Shown here piece after piece: positions 1-7,513 of a DNA stretch of 10,551 bases; positions within the stretch are counted from its first letter, which is position 1, and each line of letters opens with the position of its first letter. The notes under the pieces are model-generated. The model did not search any database and had not been told where the DNA came from. It was given only the letters and a program-made list of their open reading frames with translations. The stretch comes from an uncultured Candidatus Melainabacteria bacterium (GTDB lineage: Bacteria; Cyanobacteriota; Vampirovibrionia; Gastranaerophilales; Gastranaerophilaceae), in assembly GCA_946186335.1 (NCBI GenBank), contig CAMHMW010000055.1:1-10551 (forward strand), read 5' to 3'. The translations under genes and the position numbers were made by a program.

Positions 1-28
1 CAACCGCTTTTTATATAGTTTTAGAAAA

Positions 29-1723
29 TTATTTGATATTAGAGAATGTCCAAGCATCAAATGTCGGAGCTTCTTTAATTTTCATTTCCTGTTTTTCTTC
101 TCCTGTGCATTCGTCATCATGAGCAATTGGTTTATACAATCTGTTGTAGTATTCGATTACCATTCTGTCCGAATTGAAGTATGCTTCTGATGTTCTGATA
201 GCCTGACGCATCAACCTTGCCCATTCCATTTTGTTTTCATAGTATGTCGGAATAATCTGGTCTTCAATGATGCTCATCAAGCATTTATGATCTTTCCAGT
301 GTCTTTCTTCCCAAGACATTTCATCATCAATTTCAGGATATTCAATAGCGTAACCGTTGATTCCGGTGAATGTACCCTCAACAGTCCAGCCGTCAAATAT
401 AGACAGGTGGATTGTACCGTTCATATTAGCGGACATACCTGATGTTCCTGATGCTTCAAAAGGTCTTAAAGGTGTGTTTAACCAAATATCAGACCCGCGT
501 TTCAGCATTCCTGATAATTGTAATTCATAACCCGGAAGAACGACAACGTTTTTCAGAGAGTGAGAACGATTCAGCAGTTTGTTGAACATTTCTTTACCCA
601 TAACATCATCAGGGTGGAATTTACCGGCAAAGATTATTTGTAATTTGTCTTCATTCAGTAATTTTTCAATTCTGTCTTTATCCATAAGGATAAGCCATGC
701 ACGTTTGTAATCAGCAAATCTTCTTGCCCAAGTAATTGTCAAAACATCAGGGTCAAATCTCTTACCTGCAACATTAGCAATATATTTGAACAATTCTGCT
801 TTCATTTCACGTTTTACATCAAGTAATTTTTGCGGATTATTTTCTGCTGCTTTAATTCTCTTATCCTGCCAGTATGGGAGGTTTACTGCATTTGTGATAG
901 CTCTTATAGGACATCTGCCTTCAACCCATTCCCACATTTTGTTAGCAACAAGCCCGTGCAATTGTGAAACTGCGTTTGCAATTCTTGACATTCTTAATGC
1001 CGCAACTGTCAGGGAGAAGTTTTCTCCGCCGAGATTAACTGCTGTTTCACGGGATGCGCCGGCAAAGAAACCGCCTTCTAACAAGGTGTCAACCCAATGA
1101 ACTTCATTACCTGCCGCAACAGGTGTGTGAGTTGTGAATACGGTGCGTTTTTTTACTTCATTCAAATCGCCGTTGAACTGTCTTAAGAGTTCAAAAGCGG
1201 CAGGCAAAGCATGACCTTCGTTCATGTGAATTACATCAAAGTTATATCCTGCTTTTTGAAGTATTCTGACACCGGCAACCCCGAGTACGGTTTCCTGAGC
1301 AATTCTTATTCTTTCATTTCCGTCATATAATCTGTGAGAAATGCTTTTTGCCCAATCGCTGTTGCCGTCAATATCGGTTGTCAAAAGGTAAACGGGACAT
1401 GTTCCGAATAATTCGGGTTCAACTTTTAATGCTTTAACTTTTACTTTTTCTCCAAAGATGTCAACTTCAACCTGAATACCTGTATCTTTTAAGAAATCAT
1501 AATATTTTCTGATATATGCGACTTCAACATTTCCGGTATGGTCAATTCGCTGATCGTAATAACCGTAAGACCATAACATTGTGACCCCAACCATAGGCAT
1601 CTGCAAATATCCGGCAGACAACATGTGAGAACCTGCCAAAAAGCCTAAACCTCCGGAATATGTGCTTAAAGACTGATCCATAGCTATTTCCATTGAAAAA
1701 TATGCTACACTTGGTAATGCCAT
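29..1723 (-). CDS. glgP: GT35 alpha-glucan phosphorylase-like protein lacking the PLP lysine
   Basis: This 564-residue protein belongs to the short-form alpha-glucan phosphorylases (GT35, GT-B fold, cytoplasmic), which normally release glucose 1-phosphate from glycogen or maltodextrin using PLP. Visible landmarks are the N-terminal SxEI and SGGLG segment (residues 10-27), the HMNEGHA motif (166-172), TTHTPV (197-202), the phosphate-pocket motif RRFADYKR (334-341), and the C-terminal signature EASGTSGM (423-430) followed by NG at 435-436. In this family the residue after that Met is the PLP Schiff-base lysine, equivalent to Lys680 of rabbit muscle phosphorylase. Here it is Ser431 (codon at 431-433). 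The frame is intact, so this is not a broken gene, but true phosphorolysis is doubtful. It could instead be a non-PLP glucan glycosyltransferase. The start is supported by AAGAAGAGAGG six bases upstream. It has its own promoter. Family assignment is firm; activity is uncertain. Confidence 0.93.
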   Translation of the reverse strand: MALPSVAYFSMEIAMDQSLSTYSGGLGFLAGSHMLSAGYLQMPMVGVTMLWSYGYYDQRIDHTGNVEVAYIRKYYDFLKDTGIQVEVDIFGEKVKVKALKVEPELFGTCPVYLLTTDIDGNSDWAKSISHRLYDGNERIRIAQETVLGVAGVRILQKAGYNFDVIHMNEGHALPAAFELLRQFNGDLNEVKKRTVFTTHTPVAAGNEVHWVDTLLEGGFFAGASRETAVNLGGENFSLTVAALRMSRIANAVSQLHGLVANKMWEWVEGRCPIRAITNAVNLPYWQDKRIKAAENNPQKLLDVKREMKAELFKYIANVAGKRFDPDVLTITWARRFADYKRAWLILMDKDRIEKLLNEDKLQIIFAGKFHPDDVMGKEMFNKLLNRSHSLKNVVVLPGYELQLSGMLKRGSDIWLNTPLRPFEASGTSGMSANMNGTIHLSIFDGWTVEGTFTGINGYAIEYPEIDDEMSWEERHWKDHKCLMSIIEDQIIPTYYENKMEWARLMRQAIRTSEAYFNSDRMVIEYYNRLYKPIAHDDECTGEEKQEMKIKEAPTFDAWTFSNIK

Positions 1724-1769
1724 AATTTACCTCTCTTCTTTATAAATTCTATACACTAAATTTTTCATG

Positions 1770-1787
1770 TACGCAAAAGAATGCGTA
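1770..1787 (-). promoter_or_regulatory. Palindromic operator-like site at phosphorylase promoter
   Basis: Two perfect six-base arms, TACGCA at 1770-1775 and TGCGTA at 1782-1787, are separated by six bases. The site lies directly downstream of the predicted -10 box, so it covers the expected transcription start of the phosphorylase gene. That is the usual position of a repressor operator bound by a dimeric helix-turn-helix protein. It could also fold as a short leader hairpin. The regulator is unknown. Confidence 0.45.
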
Positions 1788-1792
1788 ATTAC

Positions 1793-1798
1793 ATTATA
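1793..1798 (-). promoter_or_regulatory. Extended -10 promoter of the phosphorylase gene
   Basis: On the minus strand the sequence reads TGGTATAAT, a consensus -10 hexamer with an upstream TG extension. No good -35 hexamer sits 16-18 bases upstream, as is common for extended -10 promoters. The predicted start of transcription is near 1786, giving a leader of about 60 bases. The box lies about 50 bases beyond the stop codon of the upstream lyase gene, so the phosphorylase can be transcribed independently. Confidence 0.6.
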
Positions 1799-1845
1799 CC
1801 ACATAAATAATAAAAAGGATAGTCTTTGTATAAACTGTTTATCTG

Positions 1846-3081
1846 TTAAACGGAAAGTTTATCCAGAAATCTTTTCAGTGCAATTTTAACGTGTGCATAG
1901 TTCAAACCGCCCTGCAAATATGCAACATAAGGTTCTCTCATAGGTCCGTCTGCCGACAATTCAATGGTTGAGCCTTCAATAAATGTCCCGCCTGCCATAA
2001 TTACCTTGTCCTCATATCCGGGGATATTCTCGGGTATCGGTGTAACATATCCGTTCACAGGGGACAGTGATTGAATTGTACGGCAGAATTGTTCCAAAAG
2101 TTCGGGTTTCCCGAAAGTTATATTTTGTATAATATCCGTTCTTTTTTCGTAATATTTCGGTGAAGAATCGTAACCGATTTCATCAAATATTTTTGATGCC
2201 AGAACAACACCCTTAACTGCATCTGCTACAACTGACGGTGCCATAAATAGCCCCTGAAACATCAGTCTGTGCTGATTAAACATTGCACCACCCTCAGAAC
2301 CTATACCGGGTGCCGTCAGACGTATTGCGCTGCGCTCAACATATTTTTCTTTCCCTGCAATATATCCGCCTGCTTCTACAATACCTCCTCCTGCGTTTTT
2401 GATAAGAGAACCAGCCATCAAATCAGCACCAACTTCTGTCGGTTCTTCTTTATCAACAAATTCCCCGTAACAATTATCAACAAAACAGATACATTCGGGG
2501 TTTTTTGATTTTACGATTTTACAGATTTCCTCTATTGTTTCAATTGTGAGCGATTTCCTTGTGGAATACCCTTTTGAACGTTGTATTAGTACCATTGTCG
2601 TATTGTTGTCAACGGCTTTTTTTATTCCGTCAAAATCAATATCGGTATCATTTATGAGAGGAACCTCCTCATACAAAACTCCGTTTCCAATTAAAGATGC
2701 TCTGCGGGTTTCTTCATCTCCCATAGTACCTATAACTTCCTGCATTGTGTCATAAGGAGTCCCCGCAACGGAAATCAGTTTATCTCCGCATTTCAAATTT
2801 CCGAACAGCGCACAGGCAAGAGTGTGTGTACCTGATGCAAAGTGTATGCGCACAAGTGCCTTTTCTGTTTTAAAAACTTGCGCAAAAACATTGTCCAAAA
2901 TTTCTCTGCCTAAATCATCGTGACCATAGCCAGATACCGTATAAAAATGCTCAGGGGCAACACGGTTGTCTATAAATGCCTGTAATACTTTTTCCTGATT
3001 ATAATCTCTTATATCGTCAATAATTTCAAATTGTTCTTTTATTGCGTTTTCGGCTTTTTTAATAAGTTCTGTGCTATTCAT
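1846..3081 (-). CDS. Alum_res / methionine gamma-lyase family PLP protein
   Basis: This 411-residue fold-type I PLP enzyme belongs to the Alum_res family (aluminium resistance protein, often annotated as methionine gamma-lyase or cystathionine beta-lyase family). Such proteins probably act in the cytoplasm on sulfur amino acids; the exact substrate is not known. It has the family's YGHDDLGR segment (about residues 52-59), SGTHTLACALFG (83-94), the DNCYGE strand whose Asp202 should contact the PLP ring nitrogen, and SLIKNAGGG, where Lys228 should form the Schiff base. The C-terminal half contains the GGTFIEGSTIELSADGPMRE substrate-pocket region. The reading frame extends 19 codons further upstream, but the start at 3081 is preferred because AAAAGGA lies seven bases before it and the family begins here. 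It diverges from the vWA gene. Unlike the adjacent phosphorylase homologue, it keeps its PLP lysine. Confidence 0.9.
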   Translation of the reverse strand: MNSTELIKKAENAIKEQFEIIDDIRDYNQEKVLQAFIDNRVAPEHFYTVSGYGHDDLGREILDNVFAQVFKTEKALVRIHFASGTHTLACALFGNLKCGDKLISVAGTPYDTMQEVIGTMGDEETRRASLIGNGVLYEEVPLINDTDIDFDGIKKAVDNNTTMVLIQRSKGYSTRKSLTIETIEEICKIVKSKNPECICFVDNCYGEFVDKEEPTEVGADLMAGSLIKNAGGGIVEAGGYIAGKEKYVERSAIRLTAPGIGSEGGAMFNQHRLMFQGLFMAPSVVADAVKGVVLASKIFDEIGYDSSPKYYEKRTDIIQNITFGKPELLEQFCRTIQSLSPVNGYVTPIPENIPGYEDKVIMAGGTFIEGSTIELSADGPMREPYVAYLQGGLNYAHVKIALKRFLDKLSV

Positions 3082-3101
3082 ATTTATTCCTTTTCTGTAT
3101 T

Positions 3102-3110
3102 TATAATATA
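3102..3110. promoter_or_regulatory. Overlapping divergent -10 boxes (lyase / vWA)
   Basis: The 86-base gap between the divergent lyase and vWA starts contains TATAATATA. On the plus strand it offers TATAAT (3102-3107) for the vWA gene. On the minus strand it offers TATATT (3110-3105) with a TGG extension, plus a weak TTACCT 16 bases upstream, for the lyase. The two -10 elements overlap, so the transcripts may compete. The plus-strand -35 region is poor, so the vWA promoter assignment is tentative. Confidence 0.4.
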
Positions 3111-3159
3111 CCAAACAAAGACGGTAAGGTAATTTCATTTTTTGAAAGTGATAAATATT

Positions 3160-3171
3160 ATGAAAATATGA
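3160..3171 (+). other. Three-codon ORF overlapping the vWA start (possible leader)
   Basis: A Met-Lys-Ile-stop mini-ORF ends in a TGA that overlaps the vWA start codon as ATGA. The best Shine-Dalgarno-like sequence here, GAAAGTGAT at 3144-3152, matches seven of nine bases of GGAGGTGAT. It lies seven bases before this ATG but fifteen before the vWA ATG. Ribosomes may therefore load on the mini-ORF and restart on the vWA gene. This could equally be chance in AT-rich sequence. Confidence 0.3.
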
Positions 3172-3896
3172 GATATTGGTTTTTAATAGTTTGTATGTCG
3201 TTATTTATTTTGCCCGTTTTTTCGCAGGGGTACGGCTTATATCAGCCGGAAGAATATACCAAAAATTTTGCTCCGCAGGAGAGTGAGCGAATTTTGTTTA
3301 TTATGGATTTTTCAAACAGTATGACTGAATCTCTTGACGGGAAACGAAAAGTTGACTTAATGATTGCAACGATGAAAGAAATTCTGCCTAAAATCAATCC
3401 TGATACAAGTGTAGGTTTAAGGATTTACGGTCACAGAATGGGGTTTACGCCGATGGAAGCATGCAGAGCATCAACCCTTGCAAATCCTGTTATTAAAAAT
3501 AATTCTCAAAATATTGCACAGTCTTTAATGAGAACAAAACCCAGAGGAATGACCCCTATTACTTATTCGCTTAAACAGGCGATAAAGTATGATTTTATGG
3601 GTTTTCAGGGTAAGAAGCACATAATACTTTTAACAGACGGCGGGGAAAACTGTGATGAAAGTCCCTGCAAATTCGTTATGGACTTAATAAAAATCCGCAG
3701 AGATGTTTCAATAGATGTTATTGCATTCAATATAAAAGATGAAGATGATTTACAGCAGTTGCAATGTACGGCGCTTGTGACCAGCGGAAAGTTTTATAAT
3801 GCCCAAACCGCAGTCGAACTTTTTAACGGGTTCAATAACAGCATAGAGGGTGTAAAAAATGTTGAGGCGAAAATTGTCCTGCCCAAAAGTCCGTAA
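3168..3896 (+). CDS. Secreted von Willebrand factor A domain protein
   Basis: This 242-residue protein has an N-terminal signal peptide (MRYW, then a hydrophobic core to about residue 18) with likely signal peptidase I cleavage near VFS-Q. It is followed by one vWA domain. The metal-ion-dependent adhesion site is complete: D47-x-S49-x-S51 in DFSNS, T129 in MTPITYSL, and D157 in LTDGGEN, so it should bind a divalent cation and a protein ligand outside the membrane. The mature part has four cysteines (99, 162, 167, 200), an even number that could form two disulfides. C162-x4-C167 after the TDGG motif is typical of this exported vWA subfamily. There is no C-terminal anchor, no second transmembrane segment and no LPxTG. 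The start is the first ATG of the frame with a signal peptide behind it. The ligand is unknown. It is the only complete plus-strand gene here and is flanked by unrelated genes. Confidence 0.87.
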   Translation: MRYWFLIVCMSLFILPVFSQGYGLYQPEEYTKNFAPQESERILFIMDFSNSMTESLDGKRKVDLMIATMKEILPKINPDTSVGLRIYGHRMGFTPMEACRASTLANPVIKNNSQNIAQSLMRTKPRGMTPITYSLKQAIKYDFMGFQGKKHIILLTDGGENCDESPCKFVMDLIKIRRDVSIDVIAFNIKDEDDLQQLQCTALVTSGKFYNAQTAVELFNGFNNSIEGVKNVEAKIVLPKSP

Positions 3897-3900
3897 TATA

Positions 3901-3930
3901 ACATCTGCTGAATCAGGTGTATTTTGTTCT
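3901..3930 (+). terminator. Weak intrinsic terminator after vWA gene
   Basis: Five bases after the vWA stop codon, ACATCTG (3901-3907) can pair with CAGGTGT (3914-3920), including one G-U pair, around a six-base loop. The tail that follows is T-rich (ATTTTGTTCT). The position and tail suit a terminator, but the stem is short. Confidence 0.45.
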
Positions 3931-3994
3931 AATTTCAATATGTATTCACTCATTAGCAACGGGCAGTTACTTGTATGTATATAAATACCAAAAT

Positions 3995-4174
3995 TTATAA
4001 AAGATTTCTCAATATAAGGTCAATTAGTTGATTTTCGGTTAAACCTGTTGTCGGAGATTTTTTCCATGCATCAGGAAGCAAACCTGTGACTTTTGGCTTT
4101 CGGGGTTCAAATGCCTTTCTTGCACAGTTTTTTGTTGAGGTGTATATTCTCTGTCCGATATTTCTGATTTTCAT
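3995..4174 (-). CDS. Small basic protein, 59 residues, unknown function
   Basis: This small ORF starts with ATG and fills much of the otherwise empty 344-base gap between the vWA and SNF2 genes. The N-terminal half is basic, with nine Lys/Arg in the first 28 residues, and reads MKIRNIGQRIYTS at the start. The middle has a GLLPDAW turn (residues 31-37). The C-terminus is amphipathic (LTENQLIDLILRNLL) and looks like a helix. There is one Cys (17), no signal peptide and no membrane span. Composition is more protein-like and richer in G and C than the AT-rich flanks, which favours coding. Against this, no Shine-Dalgarno is visible; the 20 bases upstream are almost pure A/T and contain a perfect 16-base palindrome (4178-4193). 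It lies 66 bases behind the SNF2 stop on the same strand, so it may be read through from it. I do not recognise a family. Confidence 0.45.
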   Translation of the reverse strand: MKIRNIGQRIYTSTKNCARKAFEPRKPKVTGLLPDAWKKSPTTGLTENQLIDLILRNLL

Positions 4175-4240
4175 TGTGTTTTTTATAAAAAACGAAAATA
4201 AAAATTTTTGCCATTTAAAGCAGTTATATATTTACCAAAC

Positions 4241-7200
4241 TTAGTCAACAGAGAAGATTTCACGAATATCATCCATCGTAAGTGATTTGGTAATGTTTCT
4301 GTCAACAGAAATTACACTGTCAACAAGATCTCGTTTAATTGTTTTGAGTTTCTGAATTTTTTCTTCAACAGTATTTTTCGTGATAAGTCTGTAAACAAAT
4401 ACTTTCTTTGTTTGTCCGATACGGTATGCACGGTCCGTTGCCTGATCTTCAACTGCGGGGTTCCACCATGGGTCGTAGTGGATAACGTAATCGGCACCGG
4501 TGAGGTTAAGACCCGTTCCGCCAGCTTTCAGACTGATTAGGAATATCTTAATTGTAGGATCTGTATTAAATCTTTCCACCGCACCCTGTCGGTCTTTTGT
4601 TTTACCTGTCAGATATTCATACTTAATTCCAGATTTATCAAGCCATGCCTTAATTATATCGAGCATGTCAACGAATTGGCTGAATAACAGTATTCTGTGA
4701 CCTTCATCCACAATTTCTTCCAGCATAACCTTGAGTTTTTCAAATTTACCTGATGAAAGTATATTTTTAACGTTTTCTTTGTCATAAAGTTTCGGGTGAC
4801 AGCATATCTGACGCATACGGAGAAGTGCTGAGAAGATAGAAAGTCTGCTCTTTTCAAGACCTTTTTCCTCAATAGATTTGAACAGTTCTTCTTTCGTGCT
4901 GTCTAATACAGTTAAATAGAAATCTCTTTGTTCATCTGTTAATTCACAGTATGCAATGTTTTCAACCTTATCAGGCAAATCTTTTGCAACGTCACGTTTC
5001 ATACGGCGCAGAATGAACGGATAAATTTGTAATTTTAAACGTTTTTCAACAACCTTGTCATGTCGTTCCATAATCGGGTTAACATAGCGGGAATTGAAGT
5101 CTGCCATTGAAAACAGAAATCCTGGCATAAGAAAATCAAATACTGACCATAGTTCTTCCAGTTTGTTTTCAATAGGGGTGCCTGACAGAGCCAGTTTGTG
5201 CTGGGAAGTCAGCAATTTTACCGCCTGAGCCGTTTGTGAGGTAGCATTTTTGATGTTTTGGGATTCATCCAGAATTACATATCTGAAATTGATGTCTTTC
5301 AGTTTTGCAATATCACGTCTTACAAGAGCATAACTTGTAATAACAACATCATATTCGGGAATTTTCTTGAAGAATTGCTTACGTTCACCCCCCTGCAATT
5401 TCAGACAGGTGAGAGTGGGTGCAAATTTCTGAATTTCGGCTTCCCAGTTAAATACAACGGTGGTCGGTGCAATTACAAGAGTCGGCATAGGTCCGTCAAC
5501 TTCTTTTGCTTTTTGTAAAACAGTCAGAGCCTGCAAGGTTTTACCAAGCCCCATATCGTCCGCCAAAATACCGTTAAGTCCGTATTTATACATAAACCAC
5601 AACCAGCCGAAGCCTTTTAGCTGATATTCACGGAAAGTTGCATTAATGCCTTCCGGTAAAGCCATATCTGAGGATGAGGTTGAAAATGTTGACATCTGTT
5701 CCCAAAATTCTTTAAATTCATCACTCAAAATCAGGTCAACATCAAGGTTTTTGAGTTCGTTGATTAAACCTGCACGATAAGTTTTTACCGTAAATCTGTT
5801 GTCGGGGTTTCTGTATACGTCAAAAGAGTTAAAAGCGCGCATCATTGCGTAAATATTCTGTGCGGGATATTCAACAAACCCCAAACTTCTTATTCTTGCA
5901 TATTTTTCACCGCTTTGGATGGTTTCGTATATTTCGTCAAAATCTATTACTTCATCCCCGGCCTGACCGTAAATGCTTATGTCAAAACTGTCAGCTTGTT
6001 CTTCGGAGAAGTCAATTTTTGCGCATAATCTGAATGGATTTTCCATGAGTTTGAAGAAGGACATATCGTCTTTTTCTTCAAATTTCCAGCCTTCTCCTGC
6101 CTGTTTAAGGTAATAGTTGTAAAAATCTATTGCGTTTTCTTTTTCAAGAGCAAGGTTATTTGTCTGCATCGGAACGAACTTACAAGCCAGAAGCATTGCG
6201 TACGCTTCGTTTTCGTGCTTGATATTGCGTTTAACCCAGTAGATTAAGTCTTCATCCGCTTTTTTTACGGTGATATACTGAGCCTTATCGCCTGTTGTTT
6301 TTGAATAAGGAACTCTCACTCCGTCATATTCAAAATCTAATGATGCCTTTAAACTCTGGTCATAATCAATGCCCATAGAAACAACATTGATTGGCGGACG
6401 TTGTTCGAGCATAAGTTTTGAAATCTTTTCGTCAACAACAACATCCATGACTTCCTGAAGTTTCGGTAAATCTTCATAAATGAATTTTCCGCCTTCAGAA
6501 TCTTTCAAATCAGTAAAGGATGATTTGATAATATTTTGCGGAATACTCTGTATCGCAACATTTGTCGGGAAAATTATGTTTTTATATCTTCCCCATTTCA
6601 AATGCCTTGAAAAATATCTGACTTCTTCAAACGGATAAACATCGTCATTATCGGGCCTTTGCCATTCTAACGACAAAAGTAGTGTTCCTGCCGTATTTGA
6701 GGTGTTTACGTATAAAACGAGTTTCCATTCTTCATCCGTAAATTTTAATCTTTCTTTTGTTTTTTCGTCAAGAACTTCATCGGCTTTTGATAACAGCGAG
6801 AACATTGTTCCGAATTTTGCTATCGGAATATCATACCAACCCGCCTTTTTGTCCTGTCTTGAAATTTGGAGTAACTCTTTAAATATAAGCAATTCAACTT
6901 TTTGAGAGTTGTTTAGTTCAAAATTCTTGTCGTTTTTCTGCGCTTCAAGTGCAGAACGTAAAATGGGCTCAATCTGACGGACAACTTTTCCTGTTTCACG
7001 AGAACGGACAAGAACAGAGAAAAAGTTTGCTTTTCTTTTTGAATTGAAGTGGAAAATATAACTTCCGTCAGGTTCTTCGGTCAGCGCAGTATTTTCATCG
7101 GGGAAATCAAACTGGGTTCCGAATTTTGTTTCAAGCCAATCTTCATAAGCATGCTCATCAATTGCTTTCAGGGCAACTGCAACGGCGTGTTTGCACCATT

Positions 7201-7426
7201 CTTCTTTTAGCGGGCAGTTGCAGCGTGCCTCAACTTTGTTTTTTTTGAAGATAAGGTCAGTATTGTAGTGATCCTGAAAATTACCTTTTACTTTTCCTTT
7301 GTAAAAATTCTTTTCAGGGTAATTATCAAATACCATGTTGCTTGTATGGTATTCGTAACCTCTGCGCCAGCTTCCCGCACTTGCGTTTTCTTTTATAAAC
7401 TTGTAATTAAATCCTGTGGTACTCAT
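4241..7426 (-). CDS. SWIM-domain SNF2-family DNA-dependent ATPase
   Basis: This 1061-residue Snf2/Swi2-type double-stranded-DNA translocase is full length for bacterial SWIM-SNF2 proteins. Near the N-terminus is a SWIM zinc finger, C69-x-C71-x6-C78-x-H80, which should bind zinc and contact DNA or protein. A long family-specific region (about 100-590) precedes the motor. The motor has DDMGLGKT with Walker Lys629, IAPTTVVFNW (motif Ia), DESQ at 720-723 (Walker B, the DEAH position), LSGTPIENKLEELW (motif III), LFSQF at 914-918 (motif IV), SLKAGGTGLNLT (motif V) and DQATDRAYRIGQ with Arg999 and Arg1002 (motif VI). All catalytic motifs are intact. It probably remodels DNA-protein complexes or clears RNA polymerase, but its cellular role is unknown. 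An in-frame TAG immediately precedes the ATG, so the start cannot be further upstream. The Shine-Dalgarno is poor: GGAAAGAG lies about 16 bases away. No methylase, nuclease or BREX/DISARM-type partner is adjacent. Confidence 0.94.
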   Translation of the reverse strand: MSTTGFNYKFIKENASAGSWRRGYEYHTSNMVFDNYPEKNFYKGKVKGNFQDHYNTDLIFKKNKVEARCNCPLKEEWCKHAVAVALKAIDEHAYEDWLETKFGTQFDFPDENTALTEEPDGSYIFHFNSKRKANFFSVLVRSRETGKVVRQIEPILRSALEAQKNDKNFELNNSQKVELLIFKELLQISRQDKKAGWYDIPIAKFGTMFSLLSKADEVLDEKTKERLKFTDEEWKLVLYVNTSNTAGTLLLSLEWQRPDNDDVYPFEEVRYFSRHLKWGRYKNIIFPTNVAIQSIPQNIIKSSFTDLKDSEGGKFIYEDLPKLQEVMDVVVDEKISKLMLEQRPPINVVSMGIDYDQSLKASLDFEYDGVRVPYSKTTGDKAQYITVKKADEDLIYWVKRNIKHENEAYAMLLACKFVPMQTNNLALEKENAIDFYNYYLKQAGEGWKFEEKDDMSFFKLMENPFRLCAKIDFSEEQADSFDISIYGQAGDEVIDFDEIYETIQSGEKYARIRSLGFVEYPAQNIYAMMRAFNSFDVYRNPDNRFTVKTYRAGLINELKNLDVDLILSDEFKEFWEQMSTFSTSSSDMALPEGINATFREYQLKGFGWLWFMYKYGLNGILADDMGLGKTLQALTVLQKAKEVDGPMPTLVIAPTTVVFNWEAEIQKFAPTLTCLKLQGGERKQFFKKIPEYDVVITSYALVRRDIAKLKDINFRYVILDESQNIKNATSQTAQAVKLLTSQHKLALSGTPIENKLEELWSVFDFLMPGFLFSMADFNSRYVNPIMERHDKVVEKRLKLQIYPFILRRMKRDVAKDLPDKVENIAYCELTDEQRDFYLTVLDSTKEELFKSIEEKGLEKSRLSIFSALLRMRQICCHPKLYDKENVKNILSSGKFEKLKVMLEEIVDEGHRILLFSQFVDMLDIIKAWLDKSGIKYEYLTGKTKDRQGAVERFNTDPTIKIFLISLKAGGTGLNLTGADYVIHYDPWWNPAVEDQATDRAYRIGQTKKVFVYRLITKNTVEEKIQKLKTIKRDLVDSVISVDRNITKSLTMDDIREIFSVD

Positions 7427-7458
7427 CTAACGGAGTATATCTCTTTCCTTTGTAATAA

Positions 7459-7503
7459 TTAAGGGTTAACTTTCACAACGAGCCATCTCGTATTCCCTTA
7501 ACC
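7459..7503 (-). promoter_or_regulatory. Structured 5' leader of the SNF2 gene
   Basis: The roughly 80-base leader contains TTAAGGG/CCCTTAA (7459-7465 with 7495-7501) enclosing a short hairpin ACGAG-ccat-CTCGT (7478-7491). A second pairing, GGTTAA (7464-7469) with TTAACC (7498-7503), uses some of the same bases, so the two outer stems exclude each other. This could be a regulatory leader or, because it sits at the start of transcription, a DNA operator. I do not recognise a known riboswitch class. Confidence 0.35.
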
Positions 7504-7513
7504 TGATAAGATT

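Noticed and set aside
786..1100. A 104-codon open frame on the plus strand opposite the phosphorylase gene
   Set aside because: It lies wholly antisense to well-conserved phosphorylase motifs, has no family resemblance and no ribosome binding site. It is a shadow of the real gene.
3082..3138. Longer start for the Alum_res-family protein (19 extra codons)
   Set aside because: The extra residues do not look like the family's N-terminus and would overlap the divergent promoter region. The ATG at 3081 has a good ribosome binding site.
3750..3959. A 69-codon minus-strand frame overlapping the 3' end of the vWA gene
   Set aside because: About two thirds of it is antisense to the vWA coding region and its sequence shows no domain. 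The small ORF at 3995-4174 is a better candidate because it is not antisense to anything.
4178..4193. Perfect 16-base palindrome of six T and six A runs as a terminator or operator
   Set aside because: It is almost pure A/T in an A/T-rich gap, with no GC stem to stop polymerase. Chance is a sufficient explanation, although it abuts the small ORF start.
4241..7426. SNF2 helicase as part of a defence system (BREX, DISARM or similar)
   Set aside because: No methyltransferase, nuclease, PglZ or DrmB-type partner occurs in the window. SWIM-SNF2 proteins are common as stand-alone genes.
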